Positions 8,627 through 19,992 of a DNA stretch of 57,317 bases are shown in pieces (the first letter of the stretch is position 1; each line of letters begins with the position of its first letter). The notes below the pieces were generated by a model that saw nothing but the letters and a program-made list of their open reading frames with translations, was not told the DNA's origin and searched no databases. Source of the stretch: Giesbergeria sp. (lineage in GTDB: Bacteria; Pseudomonadota; Gammaproteobacteria; Burkholderiales; Burkholderiaceae_C); NCBI GenBank assembly GCA_017985015.1, contig JAGNYI010000018.1:1-57317 (forward strand), read 5' to 3'. Position numbers and translations under genes: made by a program.

Positions 8627-8670
8627 TTGGCCTCTAGCGCTTACTTGAAAAGCATCTTTAGCTATGAATT
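8627..8670 (+). repeat. Dispersed palindromic element (copy between ilvA and cobS)
   Basis: ATTGGCCTCTAGCGCTTACT followed by a degenerate AAGCATC..TTTAGCTATGAATT. It fills almost the whole 50-base ilvA-cobS gap, and its right end supplies the ATG of cobS. The consensus seen across the window is GGCCTCTAGCGCTTA, a short spacer, then TAAGCGCTAGCAGCTAT. Confidence 0.75.
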
Positions 8671-9509
8671 TCGAAGCATCGGTGCACCAGGCGCTGCGCC
8701 ACTACCTGCTGGCGCTGCAGTTTTTCACCCGCATTCCGATCACGGGCCGTCTGGCAGAGTGGGTAGGGTTCAGTCCGTCCATGCTGCGTGCCGCCAGCAC
8801 GCACTTTCCTGGTGTCGGCTGGGTGGTAGCGGCCTGCGCCTGCAGCGTGTACGCCCTGCTGTACCTGAGCCTCGGCCCGGCACCCGCCACATCCTGGGTG
8901 GCGGCAGCATTGAGCACGGCCGCCACCGCGGTGCTCACCGGTGGTTTTCATGAGGACGGCCTGACCGACGTTGCCGACGGCCTCGGGGGCAGCCAGGAGC
9001 GCGAGCGCGCACTCGACATCATGAAGGATTCACGCATTGGCGCCTTTGGAGCCATGGCGCTCGCCCTCACGCTGCTCACCAAGCTGGGACTGCTGGCCCT
9101 GCTCGGTCAACGCGGCCTCTCGCCGGCGCTGGCGGCCTTGGTGGGTGCGCATGTGTTCTCGCGCTTTCTGCCGCTGCTGCTGGTGCGCGCCATGGTGCAT
9201 GTAGGTGACACCGCGCGCTCCAAGAGCAAACCACTGGCCGATCAGATCACGCGATCCCAGCTGGCCGGTGCAGCAGCATGGTGTTTTTTCCCGCTGGCGA
9301 TCATTGCGCTGGGCGAAGGTCTGGGCTTCGTGCTGCTTGGCGTGTTATTCAGCGCAGTGGCCGCAGCCCTCCTGGCGCGCTGGTTCTGGCAGCGTCTGCA
9401 GGGCTTTACCGGCGACTGTCTGGGTGCTGTTCAGCAGTTGAGCGAAATCGGGTTCTATCTCGGGGCGGCGCTGGCCCTGGGGCCACTGGTGCGCGGAGCC
9501 AGCGTGTGA
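8664..9509 (+). CDS. cobS: Adenosylcobinamide-GDP ribazoletransferase (cobalamin synthase)
   Basis: A 281-residue integral inner-membrane enzyme that joins adenosylcobinamide-GDP with alpha-ribazole (or its phosphate) in the last part of B12 nucleotide-loop assembly. The signature G-G-F-H-E-D-G-L-T-D-V-A-D-G (about 93-106) and the following M-K-D-S-R-I-G-A-F-G are clear, and there are several hydrophobic segments after residue 120. The ATG lies inside the right end of a dispersed repeat and has no recognisable ribosome site, so translation may depend on coupling with ilvA or on an atypical signal. The gene overlaps cobC by 4 bases (GTGA). No other corrin genes are in the window, which suggests a salvage or split pathway. 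Confidence 0.95.
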   Translation: MNFEASVHQALRHYLLALQFFTRIPITGRLAEWVGFSPSMLRAASTHFPGVGWVVAACACSVYALLYLSLGPAPATSWVAAALSTAATAVLTGGFHEDGLTDVADGLGGSQERERALDIMKDSRIGAFGAMALALTLLTKLGLLALLGQRGLSPALAALVGAHVFSRFLPLLLVRAMVHVGDTARSKSKPLADQITRSQLAGAAAWCFFPLAIIALGEGLGFVLLGVLFSAVAAALLARWFWQRLQGFTGDCLGAVQQLSEIGFYLGAALALGPLVRGASV

Positions 9510-10093
9510 CGGTGCGCCGCCTGTGGCTGGTGCGGCACGCGCCGGTGCTGGCGCCGCCCGGAACCTGCTACGGCCAGCTGGATTTGTCGGCCGATTCGCA
9601 AGCCACCGCCCAATGCGCGCAGAAGCTCGCCGCCGTATTGCCGAGCTCACTGGTGTTACAACACTCAACGCTACAAAGATGTGAGCTGCTTACACAATCA
9701 CTACAAGCGCTGCGCCCCGATTTGACCTTAAAACCGGACGCGCGCCTGCGTGAAATGGATTTTGGCCGCTGGGAAGGCCGCCTTTGGGCCGAACTGCCAC
9801 GCAACGAGATCGACGCCTGGGCGATGCAACTGGCGCATTGCGCACCCGGCGGGGGCGAGCCGCTGACGGCCATGCTGGCTCGCGTGGCGCATGCGCTGTC
9901 CGAGGCACGCGAAACTGCCCGCCAAACCGGCCAGGATGTGGTCTGGATTGCGCACGCCGGCGTGGCGCGCTGCGTGCAATGGCTGCTGGGGGAGCGCGCC
10001 AGGGCCGGCCTGGCGCCCTGCGCTCTCCACTGGCCGCGCGAAGCGCCTGCCCCCGGCCAATGGGCGCACTACGCGCTTAGAACGTGTTCATGA
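9506..10093 (+). CDS. cobC: Alpha-ribazole-5'-phosphate phosphatase-like histidine phosphatase
   Basis: A 195-residue protein of the phosphoglycerate-mutase-like histidine phosphatase family. The start is the GTG at 9506, which overlaps the cobS stop by 4 bases; longer upstream reading is the cobS shadow. Catalytic motif L-V-R-H-A-P is at residues 8-13, L-Q-R-C supplies the second Arg, L-R-E-M-D-F-G-R-W-E-G carries the acidic residue, and W-I-A-H-A-G-V the second His. Role: dephosphorylates alpha-ribazole phosphate, or the cobalamin phosphate product, in nucleotide-loop assembly, consistent with coupling to cobS. Residues around the L-Q-R-C motif are encoded by an AT-richer segment resembling the dispersed repeat. 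It ends one base before the convergent chemoreceptor gene. Confidence 0.9.
   Translation: MTVRRLWLVRHAPVLAPPGTCYGQLDLSADSQATAQCAQKLAAVLPSSLVLQHSTLQRCELLTQSLQALRPDLTLKPDARLREMDFGRWEGRLWAELPRNEIDAWAMQLAHCAPGGGEPLTAMLARVAHALSEARETARQTGQDVVWIAHAGVARCVQWLLGERARAGLAPCALHWPREAPAPGQWAHYALRTCS
9669..9715. repeat. Repeat-like segment inside cobC
   Basis: GCTACAAAGATGTGAGCTGC, then TTACACAATCACTACAAGCGCTG. It resembles the reverse orientation of the dispersed element (GCTACNAAANATAGCTGC, spacer, AAGCGCT) and is AT-richer than the rest of cobC. The match is partial, so this copy is less certain than those in murG, murD and the NUDIX-MBL gene. Confidence 0.45.
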
Positions 10094-10094
10094 T

Positions 10095-11762
10095 CTATCC
10101 AAGACGCAGCGGCTTGCGTTCGTTCGCCACTGAACGTGCTGGGGCTGCGGCCACCCCACCATAGGCCGCGCCTTGGGGCGCATGGGAATAAGCAGCCGCG
10201 TCGCCCAGTTTGAACTGGCTCACTGCGCGCGTGAGATTGGAGGCCTGCTCATGCAGCGATTGCGCGGCTGCGGCCGATTGCTCCACCAGCGCGGCATTTT
10301 GCTGCGTCATCTGGTCCAGGTGGCGCACTGCCTGGCCAATCTGCTCAATGTTGTCGCGTTCCTCGGCGGCGGAGGCGCTGATCTCGCCAATGATGCCGGA
10401 GACGCGCTGCACGCTGCCGACGATCTCCTGCATGGTCTGGCCGGCCTGGCCCACCAGACGCGCTCCGTCTTCCACGCGGCCCACCGAGGCACCGATGAGC
10501 GCCTTGATTTCCCTGGCGGCGTCGGCGCTGCGCCCGGCGAGGCTTCGCACCTCGCTGGCCACCACGGCGAAGCCCCGCCCCTGTTCACCGGCGCGCGCCG
10601 CTTCCACGGCGGCATTCAACGCCAGGATGTTGGTCTGGAAGGCAATGCCGTCAATGACGCCAGTGATGTCGGAAATCTTGCGTGAGCTGGTGCTGATCTG
10701 CTCCATGGTGTTGACCACCTGGCTGACCACCTCGCCACCGCGCCCAGCCACGGCTCCCGCTTCGGTGGCCGAGGCGCTGGCACTGCGAGAATTGTCTGCG
10801 TTGTGCTGCACCGTGCCGGTGAGCATGTCCATGGACGCTGCGACTTCCTCCAGGTTGGCTGCGGTCTGCTCGGTGCGCTGGCTCAGGTCCATGTTGCCGG
10901 TGGCGATCTCGGCACTGGCCGTCGAGATATTGCCCGCCGCCTCCTGCACCTGGCGCACCAGCGTGCGCAGGGCTTCCTGCATGCGCCCCATGGTCAGCAC
11001 CAGTTGGCCCAGCTCATCCTGGCTGCGCGGCGCCACATCCTGCGAGAGATCGCCAGCCGCAATGTGCTCGGCCAAGCCGCGCGCCTGGGCGAGCGACGCC
11101 GTGATAGAGCGCAGCGTAAAGATCGTCAGCGGCAGAACGATGGCGAGCGCAAGGAGTACCGCCACCAGCATGGCCAGAGAAAGGCTGGCGGCGCGTGCGT
11201 CGACCCCTGCACGGGCTTCGTCCATCTGCGCCCGTGCCTGTTGGAACAAACCCGCGAGCAACTCGTCGCTGGCCTCCATATGGCCCTTGAACTTGTCAGC
11301 GTAGGCGGCGCCCCCGGCGCCGTCCAGCTGCGCCGCCTCGATTTGCGCAAATACCGGCGACACCCCGTCTTCGTACTGTTTGACTTCCTGCAGCGTCTTG
11401 TCGATGGCTGTGGTGAAGCTGGCTTCATCGGCCTTCAAGGTGCGCACCGCAGCCAGTCGCGTGCGCAATGAAGCCAACGTCTTGGCCCAGATCTCGCGTT
11501 GCGAAGCCACTTCGACGGCGTTGTTGAAATTGAGAATGATGTCCTTTTCGACGCGCCGCATTTCCCCCAGCGTGGTACGCAGATCGGACATGTCGGTCAG
11601 CGTTTGCACGTGCTGCTTGAAAAGCACTGCCACGGTGTCGCGGGTCCGATCCAACCCCACATAGCCGAGCAAGCCCACGCCAACCAGCAACAACAAGGAG
11701 AAGACCGTGGCGAAATACAGCCGCGTTCGGATGGATGTGGCCTTGCCTGCCAATGCAATCAT
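10095..11762 (-). CDS. Methyl-accepting chemotaxis protein, Tar-type four-helix-bundle receptor
   Basis: A 555-residue transmembrane chemoreceptor. I start at the ATG at 11762, behind AAGGAAA, giving [10 protein letters not shown] and then TM1 (about 13-35). The periplasmic region (about 36-185) is helical and lacks PAS or Cache signatures, so a four-helix-bundle sensor is likely. TM2 is followed by a HAMP domain ([13 protein letters not shown]) and a long coiled-coil signalling domain. The highly conserved hairpin tip is present: [22 protein letters not shown]. The C-terminus has no NWETF-type CheR-docking pentapeptide. Ligand unknown. It is an isolated receptor gene without che genes nearby. 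Confidence 0.95.
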   Translation of the reverse strand: MIALAGKATSIRTRLYFATVFSLLLLVGVGLLGYVGLDRTRDTVAVLFKQHVQTLTDMSDLRTTLGEMRRVEKDIILNFNNAVEVASQREIWAKTLASLRTRLAAVRTLKADEASFTTAIDKTLQEVKQYEDGVSPVFAQIEAAQLDGAGGAAYADKFKGHMEASDELLAGLFQQARAQMDEARAGVDARAASLSLAMLVAVLLALAIVLPLTIFTLRSITASLAQARGLAEHIAAGDLSQDVAPRSQDELGQLVLTMGRMQEALRTLVRQVQEAAGNISTASAEIATGNMDLSQRTEQTAANLEEVAASMDMLTGTVQHNADNSRSASASATEAGAVAGRGGEVVSQVVNTMEQISTSSRKISDITGVIDGIAFQTNILALNAAVEAARAGEQGRGFAVVASEVRSLAGRSADAAREIKALIGASVGRVEDGARLVGQAGQTMQEIVGSVQRVSGIIGEISASAAEERDNIEQIGQAVRHLDQMTQQNAALVEQSAAAAQSLHEQASNLTRAVSQFKLGDAAAYSHAPQGAAYGGVAAAPARSVANERKPLRLG

Positions 11763-11931
11763 GAATTTCCTTGTGGGGTTCCCGGCCCGAACTTCGATGG
11801 ATGATCCAAGCTCGAACATTTGTTTACATTCATACTTGGTTCAAGCATAGCCAAGACGAAGGCCCACCGAACTCCGGAAAGACCCTCTGATCACATACGC
11901 GCCGCAGAATATTGCGAGGCATCACCATGGC

Positions 11932-14054
<2,123 letters not shown>

Positions 14055-14078
14055 GGCGCGAGTGTACGCCCACCGACT

Positions 14079-14255
14079 TCACCGAAGGCGATCGAGAAAG
14101 AGCACCGCAAAAAAGCCCAGTCCCGCGAGCACGGTCCATTTCAGGATCACGAGGCCCAAGCGCCGATAACGAAGGTCTCCGGTGGTGGCGTAGAAGGCAA
14201 ATGCAACAGCACAGGCGAGCAGCAGCACAATGGCCAGGCCGCGAACAATGCCCAT
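14079..14255 (-). CDS. Small hypothetical membrane protein co-transcribed with lpxC
   Basis: A 58-residue protein starting at the ATG at 14255, one base after the lpxC stop (TGAGATG). Two hydrophobic segments are visible: about residues 6-22 (L-A-I-V-L-L-L-A-C-A-V-A-F-A-F-Y) and 36-54 (L-V-I-L-K-W-T-V-L-A-G-L-G-F-F-A-V-L-F). They are separated by a short basic loop with R-Y-R-R, and the C-terminus is D-R-L-R. I do not recognise a named family. Its tight spacing to lpxC argues for translational coupling and a possible envelope role, which is inference only. It ends 25 bases before the thiC riboswitch. Confidence 0.75.
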   Translation of the reverse strand: MGIVRGLAIVLLLACAVAFAFYATTGDLRYRRLGLVILKWTVLAGLGFFAVLFLDRLR

Positions 14256-14256
14256 C

Positions 14257-15180
14257 TCACCAAGCCCGCACGGGCTGCGCAAAACCGCTGGGTGCCTGGC
14301 GCTGGTCGTCGAACGTTATGACTTCCCAGGCATCGCGCTGCGCCAACAGTTCGCGCAGCAGCAGGTTGTTCAGCGCGTGGCCCGAGCGAAACGCGCTGTA
14401 GGCCGCGAGCAAGGGCTTGCCCACAAGGTACAGATCTCCCATGGCGTCGAGAATCTTGTGCTTGACGAATTCGTCGTCGTAGCGCAGGCCACCCGCATTG
14501 AGAACCTTGTAGTCATCCATCACGATGGCATTGTCCAGGCCGCCGCCCAACGCCAGACCACTCGCGCGCATTGCTTCCACGTCGCGCGTGAACCCAAAAG
14601 TGCGTGCGCGTGCGATGTCGCGGCTGTAGTTGCCGCTGCCCAGATCAAACTCCACGCGCTGCCCGGTGGAATCCACTGCCGGGTGGTCAAAATCGATTTC
14701 GAAACTGAGCTTGAAGCCGTGGTAAGGCGAAAGCCGGGCCCACTTGGCCTGCGCACCCTCGCCCTCGCGCACTTCCACCGCACGCGTCACCCGGATGAAG
14801 CGCCGGGGCAGTTTTTGCAGCTCGATGCCGGCGCTTTGCAGCAAAAAGACAAAGGAGGCCGACGAGCCGTCGAGGATCGGAACCTCTTCGGCGGTAATGT
14901 CGATATAGAGGTTGTCCAGCCCCAAACCCGCGCAGGCAGACATCAGGTGCTCCACCGTGTGCACCTTGGCGGCGCCTACGCCAATGGTTGAAGCCATGCG
15001 CGTGTCGGTCACCGCTTCGGCGGACACCGGGATGTCCACCGGCTGCGCCAGATCAATCCGGCGAAAAACAATACCGGTGTCGGGCGCGGCGGGGCGAAGC
15101 GTCAGCTCGACACGCTGGCCACTGTGCAGACCGACCCCGACGGCGCGCGTCAGCGTCTTGATGGTGCGTTGCTGGAGCAT
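14257..15180 (-). CDS. lpxC: UDP-3-O-acyl-N-acetylglucosamine deacetylase
   Basis: A 307-residue cytosolic zinc amidase catalysing the committed step of lipid A synthesis. Visible signatures are the start M-L-Q-Q-R-T-I-K with V-G-V-G-L-H-S-G, the zinc His in T-V-E-H-L-M-S-A, and [14 protein letters not shown], which supplies the second zinc His and the Asp. [10 protein letters not shown] lies near the end. Length matches the family (about 305). As in many Gram-negatives, it is the last member of the dcw cluster, but here 350 bases containing a MITE-like element and a REP-like repeat separate it from ftsZ, so it may have its own promoter. LpxC level is classically set by FtsH proteolysis. Confidence 0.96.
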   Translation of the reverse strand: MLQQRTIKTLTRAVGVGLHSGQRVELTLRPAAPDTGIVFRRIDLAQPVDIPVSAEAVTDTRMASTIGVGAAKVHTVEHLMSACAGLGLDNLYIDITAEEVPILDGSSASFVFLLQSAGIELQKLPRRFIRVTRAVEVREGEGAQAKWARLSPYHGFKLSFEIDFDHPAVDSTGQRVEFDLGSGNYSRDIARARTFGFTRDVEAMRASGLALGGGLDNAIVMDDYKVLNAGGLRYDDEFVKHKILDAMGDLYLVGKPLLAAYSAFRSGHALNNLLLRELLAQRDAWEVITFDDQRQAPSGFAQPVRAW

Positions 15181-15235
15181 TCTGCAATTTTAATGGGCCA
15201 ACGGCGTAGCGGCGCCCATGACCTCCTAGGATCCC

Positions 15236-15402
15236 CTAGTGTCCTGAGTTGGGAGTTCGTTTCAGAAAGCTGCCGAGAATCACCGCCATGCAGCGTTGCA
15301 AATCCTCGCGATAGCACCGACTATCGCTGTGGTTTGCGCCTTGCCTGACGACGATTTCGACAGCTTTCACTTTTTCAACCTACTTCCAACTCACGACACT
15401 AG
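15236..15402. mobile_element. MITE-like palindromic element flanked by CTAG
   Basis: A 159-base core (15240-15398) begins TGTCCTGAGTTGGGAGTTCG and ends with the near-reverse complement (CCTACTTCCAACTCACGACA). The inner parts are also complementary: GAAAGCTGCCGAGAATC against GATTTCGACAGCTTTC, and GCAAATCCTCGCGATAG against CTATCGCTGTGGTTTGC. The whole can therefore fold into one long imperfect hairpin. CTAG flanks both ends (15236-15239 and 15399-15402), as expected for a 4-bp target duplication of the YTAR type used by part of the IS5 family. It has no coding capacity. Assignment to a parent IS is inference. Confidence 0.65.
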
Positions 15403-15449
15403 GACCCCGATAGAAGACACGAACGCCTGAAACTGGCGCGGCCCCATAT

Positions 15450-15522
15450 CAACAGACGCCGCGCAAGGGCCGCCCCACCGCACTGGCGTCGTCCCCTTCC
15501 CGCGAAGCGAGAGAAGGGGGAT
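15450..15522. repeat. REP-like intergenic repeat, copy 1 (after ftsZ)
   Basis: Contains GCCGCGCAAGGGCCGCCCC, CACCGCACTGGCGTCGTC and a hairpin CCCCTTC..GAAGGGG directly downstream of the ftsZ stop. Related copies lie near 35487, 40633 and 57095. The hairpin has no T-run, so it is not a standard intrinsic terminator, although it could protect the mRNA end. Confidence 0.65.
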
Positions 15523-15530
15523 GCCCTCTA

Positions 15531-16748
15531 TCAATCCGCCTGTTTGCGCAGAAAGGCCGGGATTTCCAGATCATCCATTCCGCCCGACGAGAGCGCATCC
15601 ACGCGCGCCGCTGCGGAATTGCGGTTGGTCCGCCAGACGCTGGGCACCGCCATGTTGCCGTAGTCGGTAGCCGTCGCTGCACCGGTGCCCACACTCGAGC
15701 CTGCCGCCACGGGCATGTGGTAGGCCATGCCATCCGTCCCATTGCGCAGCCCCCCTTGCACCACCGAGATCGGCTGGCGACGGGCGTTCTGGCGCGCCAG
15801 ACCCGTGGCCACCACGGTCACGCGAATCTCGTCGCCCAGGGTGTCGTCGTAGGCTGCGCCAAAGATGACGTGGGCATCGGTGGAGGCATAGGCGTTGATC
15901 GAGTTCATGGCCTGGCGCGACTCCGACAGCTTCAAGCTGCCTTTGCTCGCGGTCACCAGCACCAAGACGCCCTTGGCGCCCGAAAGATCGATGCCCTCGA
16001 GCAGCGGGCAGGCAATGGCCTGCTCGGCCGCGATGCGTGCGCGGTCCGGGCCGCTGGCCGTGGCCGTGCCCATCATGGCCTTGCCGGGCTCACCCATGAC
16101 GGTGCGAACGTCTTCAAAGTCGACGTTCACCTGACCATACTCGTTGATGATTTCTGCAATCCCTCCGACCGCGTTTTTGAGCACATCGTTGGCGTGGGCG
16201 AAGGCTTCGTCCTGGCAAATGTCGTCGCCCAGTACTTCGAGCAGCTTCTCGTTGAGCACCACGATCAGCGAATCGACATTCGCTTCCAGCTCGGCCAGGC
16301 CGTTGTCGGCATTGGTCATGCGCCGGCCACCTTCCCACTGGAAGGGCTTGGTAACCACGCCCACCGTAAGAATGCCCATTTCCTTGGCGATGCGCGCAAT
16401 CACGGGCGCCGCGCCCGTGCCAGTGCCACCGCCCATGCCGGCGGTGATGAACAGCATGTGCGCGCCCGTGATCGCATCACGGATATCGTCCACTGCGGCT
16501 TCTGCGGCGTCGCGCGCCTTCTCAGGCTTGCTGCCGGCGCCCAGACCGCTCTCACCTAGCTGAATGACGCGGTGCGCCGAGCTGCGCATCAAGGCCTGCG
16601 CGTCGGTATTGGCGCTGATGAATTCCACGCCCTGGACGGCGCGGGCGATCATGTGCTCAACGGCATTGCTGCCGCCACCGCCGACCCCGATCACCTTGAT
16701 CTGGGTGCCTTGGTTGAATTCTTCGGCTTCGATCATTTCGATGGGCAT
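15531..16748 (-). CDS. ftsZ: Cell division protein FtsZ
   Basis: The 405-residue tubulin-like GTPase that forms the division ring. It has the nucleotide-binding V-G-G-G-G-S-N-A-V start, the tubulin signature G-G-G-T-G-T-G-A-A-P-V, and the C-terminal conserved peptide D-D-L-E-I-P-A-F-L-R, which binds FtsA and other partners. A variable linker of about 60 residues precedes that peptide. The ATG at 16748 follows GGAGA. The 157-base gap to ftsA, the largest inside the cluster, contains three CGCCCCGA repeats and probably holds an ftsZ promoter, as in other bacteria, but I could not fix one. Confidence 0.98.
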   Translation of the reverse strand: MPIEMIEAEEFNQGTQIKVIGVGGGGSNAVEHMIARAVQGVEFISANTDAQALMRSSAHRVIQLGESGLGAGSKPEKARDAAEAAVDDIRDAITGAHMLFITAGMGGGTGTGAAPVIARIAKEMGILTVGVVTKPFQWEGGRRMTNADNGLAELEANVDSLIVVLNEKLLEVLGDDICQDEAFAHANDVLKNAVGGIAEIINEYGQVNVDFEDVRTVMGEPGKAMMGTATASGPDRARIAAEQAIACPLLEGIDLSGAKGVLVLVTASKGSLKLSESRQAMNSINAYASTDAHVIFGAAYDDTLGDEIRVTVVATGLARQNARRQPISVVQGGLRNGTDGMAYHMPVAAGSSVGTGAATATDYGNMAVPSVWRTNRNSAAARVDALSSGGMDDLEIPAFLRKQAD

Positions 16749-16905
16749 GTGGTATCTCCTGGTACTGCTGACGGGTTTTCAATGAATGGCAAGACGGGAA
16801 AACAGCTTCGGGGCGGACGCCATCGCCCTCGGGGCGGGCCGGCACAACCCCTGCGACTTCGGGGCGGCGGGTGCGGGCGCAAGCCAGGATTTGGATTGGG
16901 CATGC

Positions 16906-18135
16906 TCAGAAATTCCCCACGATGAAATCTTTGAAGCGGCCAAACGCGGTCTGCACCGATCCCGTTTTCTGCGACACCTTGAAGCCCCGCATGCGCGCCA
17001 GGCGGGCCTCTTCGAGCAGACCCATGACGGTCGCGGCGCGCGGTTGCGCCACCATGTCGGACAGGGCGCCGGAATACTTGGGAATGCCGCGGCGCACGGG
17101 CTTGAGGAAGATGTCTTCGCCCAGTTCCACCATGCCAGGCATGACCACGCTGCCACCGGTCAACACGATGCCCGACGAGAGCACTTCTTCGTAGCCCGAC
17201 TCGCGCACCACGTTCTGCACCAGCGTGAAAATTTCTTCCACGCGCGGCTCGATCACGCCGGCCAGGGCCTGGCGACTGATCATCCGTGGGCCGCGGTCGC
17301 CCAGGCCCGGCACTTCCACCTGCGCCTCGGGGTCGGCCAGCAACTGCTTGGCGTAGCCGCTCTCGACCTTGATGTCTTCGGCGTCCTTGGTGGGCGTGCG
17401 CAGCGCCATGGCGATGTCGCTGGTGATCAAGTCGCCGGCAATCGGGATTACCGCCGTGTGCCGGATGGCGCCACCCGTGAATATGGCCACATCCGTGGTA
17501 CCGGCGCCAATGTCGACGACCGCCACGCCCAACTCACGCTCATCGTCCGTCAGCACGGCCTGGCTGGAGGCCAGCGGATTGAGCATGAGCTGCTCAACTT
17601 CCAGCCCGCAGCGGCGCACGCACTTGATGATGTTCTCGGCCGCACTTTGCGCGCCGGTCACGATATGAATCTTGGCCTCTAACCGGATGCCGCTCATGCC
17701 GATGGGCTCGCGCACGTCCTGGCCGTCGATGACAAACTCCTGGGGCTCCACCAGCAGCAGGCGCTGGTCGCTGGAGATGTTGATGGCCTTGGCGGTTTCG
17801 ATCACGCGGGCGACGTCGGCCGCCGTGACTTCCTTGTCCTTCACCGCCACCATGCCGCTGGAATTGAGCCCGCGAATGTGGCTGCCGGTGATGCCGGTGT
17901 AGACGCGCTGGATCTTGCAGTCTGCCATCAGCTCGGCTTCTTTCAGCGCCTGCTGGATGCTTTGCACCGTGGCGTCGATGTTGACCACCACCCCGCGCTT
18001 GAGGCCGTTGCTCGGCGCCACGCCGAGACCCGCGAGCTTGAGCAGGCCACCCGCCTGCACCTCAGCCACCACCACCATGATCTTGGCGGTGCCGATGTCC
18101 AGCCCCACCACGACGTCTTTGTATTCTCTTGCCAT
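16906..18135 (-). CDS. ftsA: Cell division protein FtsA
   Basis: A 409-residue actin-like ATPase that tethers FtsZ to the membrane. The phosphate-1 motif V-V-G-L-D-I-G-T-A-K is near the start, the SHS2/1C domain follows (T-G-I-T-G-S-H-I-R-G), then the phosphate-2 motif V-V-D-I-G-A-G-T-T-D, and the adenosine motif G-I-V-L-T-G-G-S-V. The C-terminal F-G-R-F-K-D-F-I-V-G-N-F fits the conserved amphipathic membrane-targeting helix. The start lies 12 bases after the ftsQ stop. Confidence 0.97.
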   Translation of the reverse strand: MAREYKDVVVGLDIGTAKIMVVVAEVQAGGLLKLAGLGVAPSNGLKRGVVVNIDATVQSIQQALKEAELMADCKIQRVYTGITGSHIRGLNSSGMVAVKDKEVTAADVARVIETAKAINISSDQRLLLVEPQEFVIDGQDVREPIGMSGIRLEAKIHIVTGAQSAAENIIKCVRRCGLEVEQLMLNPLASSQAVLTDDERELGVAVVDIGAGTTDVAIFTGGAIRHTAVIPIAGDLITSDIAMALRTPTKDAEDIKVESGYAKQLLADPEAQVEVPGLGDRGPRMISRQALAGVIEPRVEEIFTLVQNVVRESGYEEVLSSGIVLTGGSVVMPGMVELGEDIFLKPVRRGIPKYSGALSDMVAQPRAATVMGLLEEARLARMRGFKVSQKTGSVQTAFGRFKDFIVGNF

Positions 18136-18147
18136 AGATCGGTGCCT

Positions 18148-18948
18148 TTAGTTGTGCGTGCGGGCAGCGCGGGGCGTGCCCTGCGCTGCCACCGTGCTGA
18201 CGCCGCGCAGGCGCAGTGCATACCCGCCGGTATGGCGCAGGTCGGCCGATTCCAGGGCATCTGCGCGCCGTCCGAACTGCGCCGCGACGCGTGTGAGGGT
18301 CTCTGCGAAATTGCGCGTGCGCTGCACCACCTCGGGCGGTGTTCCGCTGCCCAACTCGATGGCGGCATCGCCATCGAAGCTGGCGCGCCAGCCGCCGCGT
18401 GTCGAGAGCTCAAGCCCGCTCAGCTCCAGGCCCAGCGGCTCGAACACCGGCAAAAGCGCCTGCTCCATGGCCAATACCTGCTCGGACGTACCCACCGGCC
18501 CCATCAGGCGGGGCAGGTCGTCGAGTTCGGCGTCCACTCCGTTGGACTCGAAGACCTCGCCTTCGCTGTTGACCATGGACGAGCCCGACTCGGGCCCCCA
18601 GTGCGCGACGGCGCGGTGTTCCTGCAGTTGCACGCGCAGCGTGCGCGGGTATTCGCGCCGCACCTGGGCACTGCGTACCCAGGGCACCTGCTCGAACGCG
18701 CTGCGCACGTTGCGCAGGTTCACGGTAAAGAAATTTCCGGAAATCTGCGGCGCCACATTGGCGCGCAGCGTCACCGCGTTGTTGTGCGCCAGATCGCCTT
18801 GGACGACGATGCGAGCAATGGCAAACGCCGGATGGCGCAGCGCCCACCATGCCCCGGCCGCCACGGCAGACAGTGCGCAACCTGCAAACAGCAACGATGC
18901 CATCAGATTCATCAGCCGAACGTCGAGTGGGACCGCCAGCGTGTTCAC
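18148..18948 (-). CDS. ftsQ: Cell division protein FtsQ
   Basis: A 266-residue bitopic inner-membrane divisome protein. I choose the GTG at 18948: an AGGAGG site sits just upstream, and it overlaps the ddlB stop by 4 bases (GTGA). It gives [10 protein letters not shown] before the membrane helix (about 15-35). A POTRA domain follows ([12 protein letters not shown], then [14 protein letters not shown]), and the beta domain continues to about residue 250. FtsQ recruits FtsL and FtsB at midcell. A longer reading upstream of the GTG is in the ddlB gene and is rejected. Confidence 0.95.
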   Translation of the reverse strand: MNTLAVPLDVRLMNLMASLLFAGCALSAVAAGAWWALRHPAFAIARIVVQGDLAHNNAVTLRANVAPQISGNFFTVNLRNVRSAFEQVPWVRSAQVRREYPRTLRVQLQEHRAVAHWGPESGSSMVNSEGEVFESNGVDAELDDLPRLMGPVGTSEQVLAMEQALLPVFEPLGLELSGLELSTRGGWRASFDGDAAIELGSGTPPEVVQRTRNFAETLTRVAAQFGRRADALESADLRHTGGYALRLRGVSTVAAQGTPRAARTHN

Positions 18949-19943
18949 TGCTCGCCTCCTGGCCGCTTGGCCGCAGGCGCATCCAGCCCCGCATCTTCCA
19001 GCAGCACCAAGCACAGGTCCTCATAGGACAGGCCAGCCGCACGCGCCGACATGGGCACCAGCGAATGGCCGGTCATGCCGGGCGAGGTGTTAAGTTCCAG
19101 CAGGAAGGGCTTTCGGTCGCTGGCTCGGATCATCAGGTCGGCCCGGCCCCAGCCGCGACAGCCGAGGGCCCGGTAGCTGGCCAGCACCAGACGCTGGATT
19201 TCGCGTTCCTCGGCTGGCGGCAGGCCGCTGGGGCAGTGGTACTGCACCACGTCGGTAAAGTATTTGTTCTGGTAGTCGTAAGCACCGTTCGGCGCTTCGA
19301 TGCGGATCACGGGCAGCGCACGCGCCTCGGCGCCCGTCCCTAATACGGGGCAAGTCACCTCTTCGCCCTCGATGAATTCCTCGCACAGCACGTCGGGCTC
19401 GTACTGCACCGAAAGCGCGATGGCGGCCTGCATATCGGAATACCCGCTCACCTTGCTCACGCCAATCGACGAGCCTTCGTGCGGCGGCTTGACGATGAGG
19501 GGCAGACCGAGTGAATCGGGCACGGTGCGCAATTGCTCTAGCGTCTGCTGCTCGGGCGTCAGGCACAGGTAGCGCGGCGTCGGCAAGCCCTCGGCGATCC
19601 ACATCCGCTTCGTCATCACCTTGTCCATAGCGATCGCCGACGCAAGAACGCCGGGGCCGGTATACGGAATACCCAGCAATTCCAGCGCGCCCTGCACCGT
19701 TCCGTCTTCGCCGTGGCGGCCATGCAGGGTGATGAAGCAGCGCGCAAAACCCTCCCTCCGAAGCTCGCCCAAGTCGCGCTCGGCGGGGTCGAAGGCATGG
19801 GCATCGACGCCGCGCGAGCGCAGGGCGGCGAGCACGCCGGCCCCGGACATCAAGGAGACCTCGCGCTCGGCCGACGCGCCGCCCATGAGCACGGCCACCT
19901 TGCCCAGGCCCTTTGCGTCGATTTTCAAATCATTCTGGCTCAT
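18945..19943 (-). CDS. ddlB: D-alanine--D-alanine ligase
   Basis: A 332-residue ATP-grasp ligase making D-Ala-D-Ala for MurF. Signatures: [14 protein letters not shown] at the start, [26 protein letters not shown], and the catalytic end [15 protein letters not shown]. The start is 5 bases after the murC stop. The murC-ddlB junction resembles the dispersed palindromic element, and the AAGGAAA before the ATG is rather distant, so the exact initiation signal is weak. It overlaps ftsQ by 4 bases. Confidence 0.97.
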   Translation of the reverse strand: MSQNDLKIDAKGLGKVAVLMGGASAEREVSLMSGAGVLAALRSRGVDAHAFDPAERDLGELRREGFARCFITLHGRHGEDGTVQGALELLGIPYTGPGVLASAIAMDKVMTKRMWIAEGLPTPRYLCLTPEQQTLEQLRTVPDSLGLPLIVKPPHEGSSIGVSKVSGYSDMQAAIALSVQYEPDVLCEEFIEGEEVTCPVLGTGAEARALPVIRIEAPNGAYDYQNKYFTDVVQYHCPSGLPPAEEREIQRLVLASYRALGCRGWGRADLMIRASDRKPFLLELNTSPGMTGHSLVPMSARAAGLSYEDLCLVLLEDAGLDAPAAKRPGGEQ

Positions 19944-19992
19944 GGCGCTTATGTTTCCTTCGTAGGAAGCTCATTTTTTTGTAGCAATTCTA
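19935..19992. repeat. Repeat-like segment across the murC-ddlB junction
   Basis: CTGGCTCATGGCGCTTATGT, then GTAGGAAGCTCATTTTTTTG and TAGCAATTC. It resembles a diverged dispersed element (GGCCTC.AGCGCTTA ... AGCTATTTTTTTGTAGCA) and would encode the last MurC residues ([12 protein letters not shown]). This is a weak copy. Confidence 0.35.
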
